A DNA stretch of 64,000 nt from Pleomorphomonas sp. JP5 (lineage in GTDB: Bacteria > Pseudomonadota > Alphaproteobacteria > Rhizobiales > Pleomorphomonadaceae), in assembly GCF_023721815.1 (NCBI RefSeq), contig NZ_JAMDLI010000007.1, positions 735,237 to 799,236 of the forward strand, given 5' to 3'. Below the pieces are notes generated by a model. That model was not told the DNA's origin, ran no database searches, and saw only the letters and a list, made by a program, of their open reading frames with translations. The position numbers and the translations under genes are program-made. This document shows positions 52,844 through 63,884 of the stretch, piece by piece. Numbering within the stretch: position 1 is the stretch's first letter; each line of letters begins with the position of its first letter.

Positions 52844-53167
52844 ATGGAGAACGGCACCCGTATCGTTGTCGTCACTGCCTGTCCGACCGGTGTTGCGCTC
52901 ACCTACATGGCCGCCACGCGTCTTTTGACCACCGCCCAGCGGCTCGGCTATTTCATCAAGGTCGAGACGCAGGGTGCCCTCGGGAGCGAGGACGTGTTGA
53001 CGCGCAAGGATATCGCCCGCGCCCATGCTGCCATTGTCGCCGCCGACGTCGACATCGAAGGCCTGGATCGCTTCCAGAACGTCCCGGTGCTCACGGTAAG
53101 CACCGCGCGCGCCATTGCCGACCCCGATGCGGTTCTGGCTGAGGCCCTGGCTCTGCCAAGGTCCTGA
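52844..53167 (+). CDS. Stand-alone PTS fructose-type EIIB component
   Basis: 107 residues from ATG 52844, with GGGAGG upstream; the frame is open to 52790. The phosphorylation cysteine is C13 in VVVTACPTGVALTYMAA, the hallmark of fructose-family EIIB domains. No EIIA(Fru) or EIIC gene is adjacent. It might accept phosphate from the fusion protein at 58992 for a distant EIIC, or be a regulatory leftover. It lies between an ABC operon and glmS. Confidence 0.85.
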   Translation: MENGTRIVVVTACPTGVALTYMAATRLLTTAQRLGYFIKVETQGALGSEDVLTRKDIARAHAAIVAADVDIEGLDRFQNVPVLTVSTARAIADPDAVLAEALALPRS

Positions 53168-53326
53168 TCCTGGTGGACGGATAAGTTTTCTGTAAAATTT
53201 GGCAACTATTGTTGACTTGTCGCCAGTTATTCGGCGTGACACGGTCGCGTCCGATGAAAGGGCGGTCGTCGAGGCGAGTTGCGCCTTATAGATCGACCTC
53301 TGCTGCTAGGATAGGTTAGTTCGTCA

Positions 53327-55150
<1,824 letters not shown>

Positions 55151-55181
55151 GCGCCGGACCGGTTGATTCTGGTGGGACTGA

Positions 55182-55222
55182 AGCGGCGCACCGGTCTTTC
55201 GAGACCGGTGCGCCGCTTTTTT
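55182..55222 (+). terminator. Strong Rho-independent terminator after glmS
   Basis: Perfect 16-bp stem (55182-55197 with 55202-55217) closed by a TTCG tetraloop and followed by six Ts. The clearest terminator in the window. Confidence 0.92.
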
Positions 55223-55741
55223 CTATGGTCAAAAGGTATAAGTCCGGGAGCTGGAGTGCTCCGTATGTCGACTTAAGTATGGTCTGAGGCAGGGCTCAAT
55301 CATACAATTTTCGAGTCGCGGATATCACCTCAAATCAATGGATTTCATGGGCTTTTCGTCACGGAGGGCTAGAGGTGGATTATTGTCACCTCAGTGTAGG
55401 ATACATTTTTACAGTCGTGTTTATATCTTTCCACTTTAACTCATAGTGATGTCATGTTTTCATCACAATCGAACGAAGACCCGTAAGAACAATCATTCAA
55501 GTGTGCTGGAGTCCGAGCGTCGATAGGCGCTTGTGGCGGTGTTTTCGTATCTCCTGGACCGTGAAATACGGGGCTGGGATGGAGGGAGTGGAGAGGCTTA
55601 CGCGATAACGACCTGACTAGCTCTTTCCGGGAGCTGGTATTTATTCGACGCAACTCAGTTGCGGCGACGGGATCGCTTGTCCTGTGGCCTGTCGGTCTCC
55701 CTTCGGGGCGTGACAGGACTTCGTGGAGGAGTTTCCAAGAC
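55223..55741. other. Leader region of the mannitol PTS operon, no gene
   Basis: About 520 bases without a supported gene. It must contain the mtlA promoter and control sites, but only one palindrome stands out (55372-55392). GTGGAGGAG near 55723 provides the ribosome site region. Confidence 0.45.
55372..55392. promoter_or_regulatory. Palindrome upstream of mtlA, operator candidate
   Basis: GAGGTG and CACCTC arms with a 9-base spacer, about 350 bases before mtlA, within an AT-rich stretch. Confidence 0.35.
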
Positions 55742-57661
55742 ATGGCATATACCGGAACCGCAGGGGGCGACGGGTCGTCGTCCAACCTCAAGGTGCGCGT
55801 CCAGCAAGTGGGCCGCTTCCTGAGCAGCATGGTGATGCCCAACATCGGCGCTTTCATCGCCTGGGGCATCATTACCACTCTCTTCATCCCGACCGGCTGG
55901 TTGCCCAACGAGTTTTTCGCCAAACTCGTCGGCCCGATGATCACCTACTTGCTGCCGCTCCTTCTGGGCTACACCGGCGGCAAGCTGGTTTATGGTGAGC
56001 GCGGCGCCGTCGTCGGCGCCATCGTTACCGCCGGCGTCATCGTCGGTACCGACATTCCGATGTTCCTCGGCGCCATGCTGGTGGGTCCGTTCGGCGGTTG
56101 GTCGATCAAGCAGTTCGACAAGATGGTGGATGGCAAGATCCGCCCCGGCTTCGAGATGCTGGTCAACAACTTCTCGGCCGGCATCCTTGGCATGATCCTG
56201 GCCATGATCGCCTTCGCGATCGTCGGCCCGATCGTCGAGAATCTGTCGGCGGCCCTCGGCGCGGGCGTCAACGCCCTGATCAGCGCCGGTCTCATTCCGC
56301 TGGCTTCTATCCTGGTCGAGCCGGCCAAGGTGCTGTTCCTCAACAACGCCATCAACCATGGCGTCTTCACCCCGCTCGGCATCCAGCAGGCCGCCGAACA
56401 GGGCAAGTCGCTGATCTTCCTCATCGAAGCCAATCCGGGTCCGGGCCTTGGCCTGCTGCTCGCCTACATGGTCTTCGGCCGTGGCAATGCCAAGGAATCG
56501 GCTCCAGGCGCCGCCATCATCCACTTCTTCGGCGGTATCCACGAGATCTACTTCCCCTACGTGCTGATGAAGCCGCGCCTGATCATCGCGATGATCGCCG
56601 GTGGCGCCACGGGCGTCGCGGCCAACATGATGCTCGGTGGCGGTCTGCGCGCTCCGTCGTCCCCCGGTTCGATCTTCGCCGTGCTCGGCATGACCCCGGC
56701 CGATGGATTTGTCGGTGTCATATCTGCCGTGACGCTGGGGGCCCTCGTGACCTTCCTCGTCGCGTCGGTGCTGCTCAAGACCGACAGGTCGGAAGAGGTT
56801 GAAGACCTCGCCGCCACGACCGCCCGCGTCAAGGCCATGAAGGCTGAGTCGAAGGGCATGGCCGCTCCGGCCGCCGCGCCGTCCGCCGCCATCTCCGGTC
56901 CGGTCCGCTCGGTCATCGTCGCTTGCGACGCCGGCATGGGCTCCTCCGCCATGGGCGCCTCCATGCTTCGCAAGAAGCTGGACCAGGCCGGACTTGGCGC
57001 CGTTCGGTCGAGCAATGTCGCCATCAATGCGCTGCCGGGTGATGTGGATGTGGTGATTACCCACAAGGACCTGACCGAGCGTGCCCGTCGGGCCGCTCCC
57101 CAGGCCACGCACATCTCCATCACCAACTTCCTCGACGGCGCGGCCTATGACCGCATCGTGGCGGAGATCAAGGCGAAGGCGGGTTCCGCTGCGGCTCCGG
57201 CCGCCGGCAAGCCCGAGGGTGGCTCGTCTTTTAATCTCGGTGAGGAAAACATCTTCCTCGGCCTCACCGCGTCCACCAAAGAGGAAGCCGTTCGCTTCGC
57301 CGGCTCCAAGCTCCTGGAGATGGGCGCGATTACTCCGAGCTACATCGACGCCATGCTCCAGCGCGAGACCATCGTGTCGACCTACCTCGGCCAGTCGCTG
57401 GCCATGCCGCACGGCACCAACGAAGCGAAGAACGAGGTCCTGAAGACGGGCATCGTCGTCTGCCAGTATCCGGACGGCGTGTTCTTCGGCCCCGATCCCG
57501 AGAACGTTGCTCGCCTCGTTGTCGGCCTCGCGGCCAAGGGCAATGAGCACATGGATGTCATGTCGGCCCTCGCCAGGGTTCTCGAGAATCCCAAGGTGGT
57601 CGCCCACCTTGCGACGACGAAGAACCCGGCCGACGTGCTGCGCATCCTCGATCTCGGCTGA
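55742..57661 (+). CDS. mtlA: Mannitol-specific PTS EIICBA permease
   Basis: 639 residues with all three domains, as in E. coli MtlA. EIIC (about 15-345) has many membrane helices and the GGIHEIYFPY motif with E268. EIIB (about 388-480) carries phospho-Cys C395 in ACDAGMGSSAMGA. EIIA (about 497-639) carries phospho-His H557 in AMPHGTNEA. It imports mannitol and phosphorylates it to mannitol 1-phosphate. mtlD and the EI fusion follow in the same direction. Complete mannitol PTS systems are unusual in Alphaproteobacteria, which mainly use ABC uptake, so horizontal gain is plausible. Confidence 0.95.
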   Translation: MAYTGTAGGDGSSSNLKVRVQQVGRFLSSMVMPNIGAFIAWGIITTLFIPTGWLPNEFFAKLVGPMITYLLPLLLGYTGGKLVYGERGAVVGAIVTAGVIVGTDIPMFLGAMLVGPFGGWSIKQFDKMVDGKIRPGFEMLVNNFSAGILGMILAMIAFAIVGPIVENLSAALGAGVNALISAGLIPLASILVEPAKVLFLNNAINHGVFTPLGIQQAAEQGKSLIFLIEANPGPGLGLLLAYMVFGRGNAKESAPGAAIIHFFGGIHEIYFPYVLMKPRLIIAMIAGGATGVAANMMLGGGLRAPSSPGSIFAVLGMTPADGFVGVISAVTLGALVTFLVASVLLKTDRSEEVEDLAATTARVKAMKAESKGMAAPAAAPSAAISGPVRSVIVACDAGMGSSAMGASMLRKKLDQAGLGAVRSSNVAINALPGDVDVVITHKDLTERARRAAPQATHISITNFLDGAAYDRIVAEIKAKAGSAAAPAAGKPEGGSSFNLGEENIFLGLTASTKEEAVRFAGSKLLEMGAITPSYIDAMLQRETIVSTYLGQSLAMPHGTNEAKNEVLKTGIVVCQYPDGVFFGPDPENVARLVVGLAAKGNEHMDVMSALARVLENPKVVAHLATTKNPADVLRILDLG

Positions 57662-57679
57662 CCTCAGCTTCTGAGACCC

Positions 57680-57702
57680 GGGGGCCGCCGAGAGCGGCCC
57701 CC
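57680..57702 (+). other. Intercistronic stem-loop mtlA-mtlD
   Basis: 9-bp arms GGGGGCCGC/GCGGCCCCC with a CGAGA loop. No T-run; probably an mRNA-processing or stability hairpin within the operon. Confidence 0.55.
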
Positions 57703-57728
57703 TCCCAAGACAAGCTCTGGAGACGACC

Positions 57729-58871
57729 ATGCGAGCCATTCATTTCGGCGCGGGCAATATCGGCCGCGGTTTCATCGGCAAGATTCTTGCTGACGCCGGA
57801 TGGGGGGTCACCTTCGCCGACGTCAACGAAACCCTTGTCGGGCAGATTGCCAGTGCCGGCCGCTATTCCGTCGACATCGTCGGCAATGATAGCCGCCGCG
57901 AGGAGGTGACCGGTGTCACCGCCGTGTCGTCGATCGGCGACGATATCGTCGACCTTATTGCCTCCGCCGATCTCGTGACAACCGCCGTCGGGGCGGCGGT
58001 CCTGCCGAAGATTGCACCGACCATCGCCCGAGGCCTTGAGGCGCGCGTCGCCGCCGGCAAGCACGCTCCGCTCAACATCATCGCGTGCGAGAATACCATT
58101 CGCGGCACCACCCAGCTCAAGGAGGCGGTCTTCCGCCATCTTCCGGCGGCCATCGCCGCGGTGGTCGAGATCGAAGTGGGGTTTGCCGACAGCGCCGTCG
58201 ATCGCATCGTGCCGCCGGCGCCTCCGGTCGAAGGCGAACCGCTCGCCGTCACTGTCGAGGAGTTCTCCGAGTGGATCGTCGATCGCGGTCAACTCAAGGG
58301 GTGGACGCACAGCGTTCCCGGCATGGAGCTGACCGACAACCTGATGGCTTTCGTCGAGCGCAAGCTGTTCACGCTCAACACCGGCCACGCCATTACCGCC
58401 TATCTCGGCTTCGAGAGGGGGCTGCCGACCATTCGCGATGCCATTGAGAACGAGGACATCCGTGCCATCGTGAAGGCCGCCATGGAAGAGAGCGGCGCCG
58501 TGCTGATCCGCCGCTACGGCTTCGATCCGGACAAACACGCCGCTTATATCGAGAAGATCCTCGGCCGCTTCGCCAATCCGTTCATTCGCGACGACGTGGC
58601 GCGCGTCGGAAGGGAGCCCTTGCGTAAGCTGGGCAAGGGCGACAGGCTGATCCGGCCTCTGCTCGGCACGCTGGAGTACGGCCTGCCGCATGCAAACCTC
58701 GTCAAGGGCATCGCGGCCGCCTTGCATTACCGCAACGACGGCGATCCCCAGGCGGTCGAGATGCAGGCCGCCGTCACCGAGGTTGGTGTCGCTGCGGCGG
58801 TGGACCGCTTCTCCGGCAATGCCCTTCCCGCCGAGGTTCTTGCCGAGATAGCCGTCGCCGCCCAGATTTAG
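57729..58871 (+). CDS. mtlD: Mannitol-1-phosphate 5-dehydrogenase
   Basis: 380 residues, the usual MtlD size. NAD-binding [12 protein letters not shown] at the N-terminus, [13 protein letters not shown], and the [16 protein letters not shown] catalytic segment (Lys, Asn and His). Oxidises mannitol 1-phosphate to fructose 6-phosphate, linking to glmS and glycolysis. GGAGACG precedes the ATG. Confidence 0.95.
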   Translation: MRAIHFGAGNIGRGFIGKILADAGWGVTFADVNETLVGQIASAGRYSVDIVGNDSRREEVTGVTAVSSIGDDIVDLIASADLVTTAVGAAVLPKIAPTIARGLEARVAAGKHAPLNIIACENTIRGTTQLKEAVFRHLPAAIAAVVEIEVGFADSAVDRIVPPAPPVEGEPLAVTVEEFSEWIVDRGQLKGWTHSVPGMELTDNLMAFVERKLFTLNTGHAITAYLGFERGLPTIRDAIENEDIRAIVKAAMEESGAVLIRRYGFDPDKHAAYIEKILGRFANPFIRDDVARVGREPLRKLGKGDRLIRPLLGTLEYGLPHANLVKGIAAALHYRNDGDPQAVEMQAAVTEVGVAAAVDRFSGNALPAEVLAEIAVAAQI

Positions 58872-58991
58872 GGTCCCACGAGGTGTGACGGGAGCATGAC
58901 GGGCGCTCGTCCCCCTCGCATCGCCGGTCGTCGCCGGACTCGGCGGCGGAGGGAGGCTTTGCCTCGACACAAGGTACTGGGAGACAAGCGC

Positions 58992-61538
58992 ATGACCACC
59001 TCCACCATCTCCGTCCGGGCTCCGCTCAAGGGCCGGATCGTGCCGCTCGGCGACGTTCCCGATCCGATGTTCGCACTCGGCATGATGGGCGACGGCCTCG
59101 CCATCGAGCCGGAAGTCGGCGAAGTGCATGCGCCGGTTGCCGGTACGGTCACTTCCGTGCATCGTCGCGGTCACGCGGTGAAGGTCATGACCGACGAGGG
59201 CGCCGAGTTCCTGGTGCACGTCGGCCTTGAGGCAGTAGCGCTACGCGGTGCCGGTCTCGAGGCCTTGGTGGCGGAAGGCGACCATGTCGCGGCCGGCGAT
59301 CTTCTCATCCGTTTCGACCTCGCCGCGCTCGCGGAGAGCTGCGGCATCGTGACGACGCCCGTTCTCGTCACCAACGAGGACGCCTTTCATGTCACCGCGC
59401 GCAAGTCTGCCGGCGCGGTCGGCCTCGATGACGAGATCATGGCGGTGATGCCGATCGGCGTGGAAGCGCCGCCGCCGGTCGAGCGGGTCGAACGCGACGT
59501 GGTGCTGGAAATGAGCGAGGGTCTGCATGCGCGGCCGGCGGCACTACTTGCTGCCAAGGCCAAGGAGTATGCGAGTGCCATCGAGATCGCGCTGGGGGAA
59601 CGCAAGGCCAACGCCAAGAGCCCGGTGTCTCTGCTCACGCTCGGAAGTCGTTGGGGCAGTCGGCTGATCGTGTCGGCAGAGGGTTCCGATGCGGCTGCCG
59701 CGGTCGATGGAGTGGTCGAGGCCATCGTCTCCGGGCTGGGCGATCCGGTCGTACCCTATGTCGATGCGGGGCAGGACAGTCTGCCCGGCGTCGATGAGGC
59801 CGGCTCCGCCGCCGAGGCGCCCGTCGATCTCACGCCTTTCGGTCCGGACGACCGGCCCCGACTGACCGGTGTGGTCGCGGCCCCCGGCTTGGCCATCGGT
59901 CGCGCCGTTCGCCTCAAGGACAAGGTAGCTCGCCCGGCAGAAGAAGGTGGCGACGTGGAGACCGAGAGCGCGGCGCTGGATGCCGCCATCGCTCGCGTCC
60001 ATACTCACCTGACCGAGCAGGCGACGGGCGGCCGCACGCAGCAGCAGCGCGAGATCATGGCAGCCCACGCCGCGCTTCTTGAGGATACGGAGTTGCTAGA
60101 AGGCGCCCGTGACCGGATCGCGCGCGGCAAGAGCGCCGGTTGGGCCTTCTCCGAGACCATTTCGGGCCAGGCAGCTTTGCTGCGCGGGCTTGACAATGCC
60201 CGCCTTGCCGAACGCGCTGCCGACCTTGTCGACCTCGAACAGCAGGTGTTGACGGTGCTGGCCGGCGGTTCGCCCGAAAGCCTGGCGCTGCCCGAGGACG
60301 CCATTGCCATCGCCGACGATCTCCTGCCGTCGCAGTTCATGGCGTTCGGCGATCGTCTGCCGGCAGCCTTTGTGGTCGCCAAGGGTGGCCGTACCTCGCA
60401 TGTCGCCATTCTCTCGGCGGCGAGCGGCGTGCCGATGCTGGCCGCCGTCGGCAGCGACGCTCACCGTATCGCCGAAGGCGCACCTCTCATCGTCGATGCT
60501 GAGCGCGGCGAGATCCAGGTGAACCCGACCGAGGCGACCATCGAGGCTACGCGCAAGGCGGCGGCCGAACGCGAAACCCGTCGCGCCGCCAACCGCGAGG
60601 CGGCTGCGACCGATTGCGTTATGGCCGACGGAACGCGTCTGCCCGTTTACGCCAACGTCGGTTCGGTGGCCGATGCGGCGCGCGGTCTGGCTTTTGGCGC
60701 GGAGGGATCCGGGCTGCTCAGGACCGAGTTCCTGTTTCTCGATCGGCCGACAGCGCCAACCGAAGCGGAGCAGCAGGCCGAATACCAGGCCATCGCCGAC
60801 GCGCTGCGCGGAAAGCCGCTGACCATCCGCACGCTGGATATCGGCGGCGACAAGCCGCTTCCCTATCTGAAGCAGGCGGCCGAGGAGAATCCGATCCTCG
60901 GCGTGCGGGGCATCCGGGTTTCCAGACGCCGACCCGATCTGTTGCGCCAGCAGTTCCGCGCCATCCTCAAGGTCACACCGGTCTCTGTCGTCCGCATCAT
61001 GATGCCGATGATCGCCGATATCGGGGAACTTCGTTGGGCCAAGTCGATCTTCGAGGAAGAAAAGGCAGGGCTCGGGGTGACCGCAGATGTGCCGCTGGGC
61101 ATCATGATCGAGGTGCCGGCCGCCGTGGCCATGGCCGACAAGCTGGCAAAGGAAGCCGATTTCTTTTCCATCGGGACCAACGATCTCGCCCAGTATGTGC
61201 TGGCCATGGATCGCGGCAACACCGAGCTCGCCCCAGAGATCGACTCGCTGCACCCGGCGGTGCTGAAGACGATTGCCGACACGGCTGCTGCCGGTGCGCG
61301 CCACGACTGTCCGGTGGGTGTCTGCGGCGGTCTCGCCTCGGAACTGCCGGCGGCTCCCATCCTGATCGGCCTCGGCGTGACCAGCCTGTCGGCCACCCGC
61401 TCCGGCATTCCTGACCTGAAGGCCTTCATCCGGACGCTCGACAGGAACACCTGCCGGGCCGTGGCGGAGGAGGCTCTGGCGCTCGATTCCGCGGCCGAGG
61501 TGCGGGCAATGGTAGCCCGGCGCTGGCCCGGGCTTTGA
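58992..61538 (+). CDS. ptsP: PTS EIIA(Glc)-HPr-Enzyme I fusion phosphotransferase
   Basis: 848 residues from ATG 58992. Domain 1 (about 8-150) is an EIIA(Glc)-type domain with active H76 in FLVHVGLEAV. Domain 2 (about 168-255) is HPr with H179 in GLHARPAALL. Domain 3 (about 290-848) is Enzyme I, with H470 in GGRTSHVAIL and C777 in GVCGGLASEL. The single protein can carry phosphate from PEP to an EII. Since MtlA already has its own EIIA domain, the EIIA(Glc)-type domain must serve another EIIBC (perhaps N-acetylglucosamine, given nagB nearby) or a regulatory role. It belongs to the mtl operon by position. Confidence 0.93.
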   Translation: MTTSTISVRAPLKGRIVPLGDVPDPMFALGMMGDGLAIEPEVGEVHAPVAGTVTSVHRRGHAVKVMTDEGAEFLVHVGLEAVALRGAGLEALVAEGDHVAAGDLLIRFDLAALAESCGIVTTPVLVTNEDAFHVTARKSAGAVGLDDEIMAVMPIGVEAPPPVERVERDVVLEMSEGLHARPAALLAAKAKEYASAIEIALGERKANAKSPVSLLTLGSRWGSRLIVSAEGSDAAAAVDGVVEAIVSGLGDPVVPYVDAGQDSLPGVDEAGSAAEAPVDLTPFGPDDRPRLTGVVAAPGLAIGRAVRLKDKVARPAEEGGDVETESAALDAAIARVHTHLTEQATGGRTQQQREIMAAHAALLEDTELLEGARDRIARGKSAGWAFSETISGQAALLRGLDNARLAERAADLVDLEQQVLTVLAGGSPESLALPEDAIAIADDLLPSQFMAFGDRLPAAFVVAKGGRTSHVAILSAASGVPMLAAVGSDAHRIAEGAPLIVDAERGEIQVNPTEATIEATRKAAAERETRRAANREAAATDCVMADGTRLPVYANVGSVADAARGLAFGAEGSGLLRTEFLFLDRPTAPTEAEQQAEYQAIADALRGKPLTIRTLDIGGDKPLPYLKQAAEENPILGVRGIRVSRRRPDLLRQQFRAILKVTPVSVVRIMMPMIADIGELRWAKSIFEEEKAGLGVTADVPLGIMIEVPAAVAMADKLAKEADFFSIGTNDLAQYVLAMDRGNTELAPEIDSLHPAVLKTIADTAAAGARHDCPVGVCGGLASELPAAPILIGLGVTSLSATRSGIPDLKAFIRTLDRNTCRAVAEEALALDSAAEVRAMVARRWPGL

Positions 61539-61590
61539 CCTCCTTTCGCGATCCACTTCTTCGAGCCCCGAAGCAAGAAGGAGACGCTCC

Positions 61591-62478
61591 ATGTTGAATG
61601 CCAACGTGACGCTCGACGATTTTGCCCGTGGGAATGCGCTTGCCGGCGAGGTCGGCTGGCCGCAGCGCATCGTCTTCGGCCTTGATGCCGCCGCTCCGCC
61701 GCTTGGAGCACTGCAAGTGCAGTTTGCGCGCTTCGAGTTCGTGATCGCCGGCACCTACACCAACGTTCTCTGCGACCGAAACGCACGGATCGTGGAAGCC
61801 GAACTCGGTCCGGACGAAGCGTTGGTGGTGCCGGGCAACTGCTGGAACCAGCCGCTCTGGGACAAGGATGTCGAGGTCCTGAGCCTTTTGTTCGGCGCGA
61901 CCCATCTCGGCGTCAGTCTCGTGCGATGGAGTGCCGGCGAGAGGCGCTTCGTGTCGGTTGAAAAACGGAGCTGCCTGATCCCCGGCAACGGGCCACTGCA
62001 GCATCTGGTGGAGGCGATGACGAGCCATCGCGACGATGCAGGGGCAACCAGCCTGGATGCCCGCTTGCTGGCCCAGTCCATCCTCGAGTATGCCCGCCGC
62101 CTGATCGCCAATCCCGTGCCGGAGGAAGAACGGCAATCGTCTGCCTTCTTCCGTGCCGCTTGCCTCTACATAGAGGAGAACTTCGACCGGCAGATCACCC
62201 GCGATACGGTGGCCGCCCACCTGCGCATCAGCCCCAACTACTTCTCGCGCGTCTTTCGCGAGCAAGGCGCCATGACCTTTTCGGACTATCTGACGCAAGT
62301 CAGGATAGGGAAAGCCAAGTTCATGCTGGAGAAGTACGATCTGCCGCTGTCGCAGATCGCTCAGCGCTGCGGCTTCAACGACTTCAACTATTTCTACAAG
62401 GTGTTCAAGAAGGTGGTGGGCCGCACGCCCACCGAATATCGAAACTCGGTGCAGGCCGGAGCCGCCGCCAAGGCGTAA
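61591..62478 (+). CDS. AraC family transcriptional regulator (PTS/mannitol context)
   Basis: 295 residues. The N-terminal sensor half (about 1-175) has a cupin-like pattern; the C-terminal double HTH (about 190-285) shows ITRDTVAAHLRISPNYFSRVF and LSQIAQRCGFNDFNYFYKVFKKVVG. It follows the EI fusion after 52 bases and is most likely the operon's activator. Confidence 0.87.
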   Translation: MLNANVTLDDFARGNALAGEVGWPQRIVFGLDAAAPPLGALQVQFARFEFVIAGTYTNVLCDRNARIVEAELGPDEALVVPGNCWNQPLWDKDVEVLSLLFGATHLGVSLVRWSAGERRFVSVEKRSCLIPGNGPLQHLVEAMTSHRDDAGATSLDARLLAQSILEYARRLIANPVPEEERQSSAFFRAACLYIEENFDRQITRDTVAAHLRISPNYFSRVFREQGAMTFSDYLTQVRIGKAKFMLEKYDLPLSQIAQRCGFNDFNYFYKVFKKVVGRTPTEYRNSVQAGAAAKA

Positions 62479-62525
62479 GTGTTCGACACCGCGCGTCGGG
62501 GCTGTGAAACGGCGGTTTTGGGTGT

Positions 62526-63776
62526 ATGGATCGATCCCGTGACGCTCCCAGGGAGACCCCCGGCCCGATGATCCCAGACGATACCGCAACACCGGTGCTG
62601 CGCCAGATCTCGGTGCGCGCCGTCATGGACGTGCTCCTCAACTCCGGCGCCACTTCGCGGGCTGCCCTTGCCAAGATCACCGGCCTTTCCAAGCAGACCA
62701 TGTCGGAGGTGATCCGCGTGCTGGAAAGCGGCGGGTTCGTCCGCATCAAGGGGGTCACTTCGGGCAAGGTTGGCCGTGCCGCGGTCATCTATGAGGTCGA
62801 TCCGTCGGCAGGCTATGTCATCGGCGCCGAACTCGGGGTCACCTCGCTTCGCCTGTCGCTCGCCAACATTGTCGGTGACATCCTCGCATCGGAAGAAGCG
62901 CCGTCGGACGATCTCGCCGGGACGGCTTTGGTCTCGGCGCTCGGGCGCCTGTCCGCCGAACTCGTCGCCAAGGCCGGCATCGACAGGCAAAAGGTTCTGG
63001 TGGCCGCTGTGGCCATGCCGGGTGTCGTCGAGCCGGTGAGCGGGCGGCTATCGCTATCGCCCAACCTCGAGGGACTTGGCGATGTCGATGTTCGCACCCT
63101 GCTGTCCGCCGAGCTCGGTTGCGCGGTGGTGATCGAGAACGACATCAACGCGGCGGTGATCGGAGAGTCCTGGACGGGGTGCGCCGTCGGAGTCGAAGAA
63201 GTGGCCTTCGTCTCGCTGGGCACGGGCATCGGCCTCGGCGCGCTCACGGGGGGACGGCTGATCCGGGGAGCCAGTGGCGCCGCCGGTGAGATCGGCTTCC
63301 TGCCGATTGGTGGCGATCCGACCGCCTCCGACAGCCTGGAGCGCGGTGCCCTTGAGAGTACCATTGGCAGGCGTGGCATCCGAGAGCGCTACCGGGCGCT
63401 TGGCGGAACGGCGGCATCGAGCCCGTTCGATATTTTCGAAGCTGCCCTGAAGGGGCAGGATCAGGCCGCTGTCACGGCCGCTCGCGATCTGGCCCGAAAC
63501 GCGGCGCTGTCGATGGTCGCTGTCCATGCGTTGCTTGAGCCGAGAAAGATCGTGGTCGGCGGCATCGTCGGCTGCCTGCCGGGCGTGGTCGACTGGATAA
63601 AGGCCGAGCTGCCGCGCGTCAGTCGCCGACCGATCGTCGTCGAGGTGTCCACGCTGGGCGCTCATGCCGCCCTGACCGGGGCGGTCGCTATTGCGCTCAA
63701 CCAGGCGCACAATCTTTTGTTCAGTCCGGCGGATCTGCCGATGCCTCTACGTTTGCCGGCCGCCACTCACGGCTGA
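62526..63776 (+). CDS. ROK family transcriptional regulator (NagC-like)
   Basis: 416 residues. An N-terminal winged helix (about 25-90: TSRAALAKITGLSKQTMSEVI) is joined to a ROK sugar-kinase-like domain with FVSLGTGIGLGAL and GEIGFLPIGG. The zinc-binding cysteine motif typical of ROK kinases and NagC is absent: no Cys lies in the stretch after GEIGF. The downstream gene is nagB, so a GlcNAc-6-phosphate or glucosamine response is likely. Confidence 0.87.
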   Translation: MDRSRDAPRETPGPMIPDDTATPVLRQISVRAVMDVLLNSGATSRAALAKITGLSKQTMSEVIRVLESGGFVRIKGVTSGKVGRAAVIYEVDPSAGYVIGAELGVTSLRLSLANIVGDILASEEAPSDDLAGTALVSALGRLSAELVAKAGIDRQKVLVAAVAMPGVVEPVSGRLSLSPNLEGLGDVDVRTLLSAELGCAVVIENDINAAVIGESWTGCAVGVEEVAFVSLGTGIGLGALTGGRLIRGASGAAGEIGFLPIGGDPTASDSLERGALESTIGRRGIRERYRALGGTAASSPFDIFEAALKGQDQAAVTAARDLARNAALSMVAVHALLEPRKIVVGGIVGCLPGVVDWIKAELPRVSRRPIVVEVSTLGAHAALTGAVAIALNQAHNLLFSPADLPMPLRLPAATHG

Positions 63777-63884
63777 GTGTCACCGAAATTTTATGTTCGG
63801 CATCTTGACGAACTAATTAACCATCGCCATCATCTCATCAAGAGATGACGATTGCCGAGCTGCGGCCGGTCGATGGAGTATGAA

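Noticed and set aside
53168-53326. glmS ribozyme or other riboswitch in the glmS leader
   Set aside because: The leader is only about 160 bases with no conserved ribozyme core visible, and glmS ribozymes belong to Gram-positive lineages.
55655-57739. Very long open frame antisense to mtlA
   Set aside because: High GC and codon bias of mtlA keep the opposite strand open. The product is His/Asp/Gly-rich with no domain, while mtlA on the other strand is certain.
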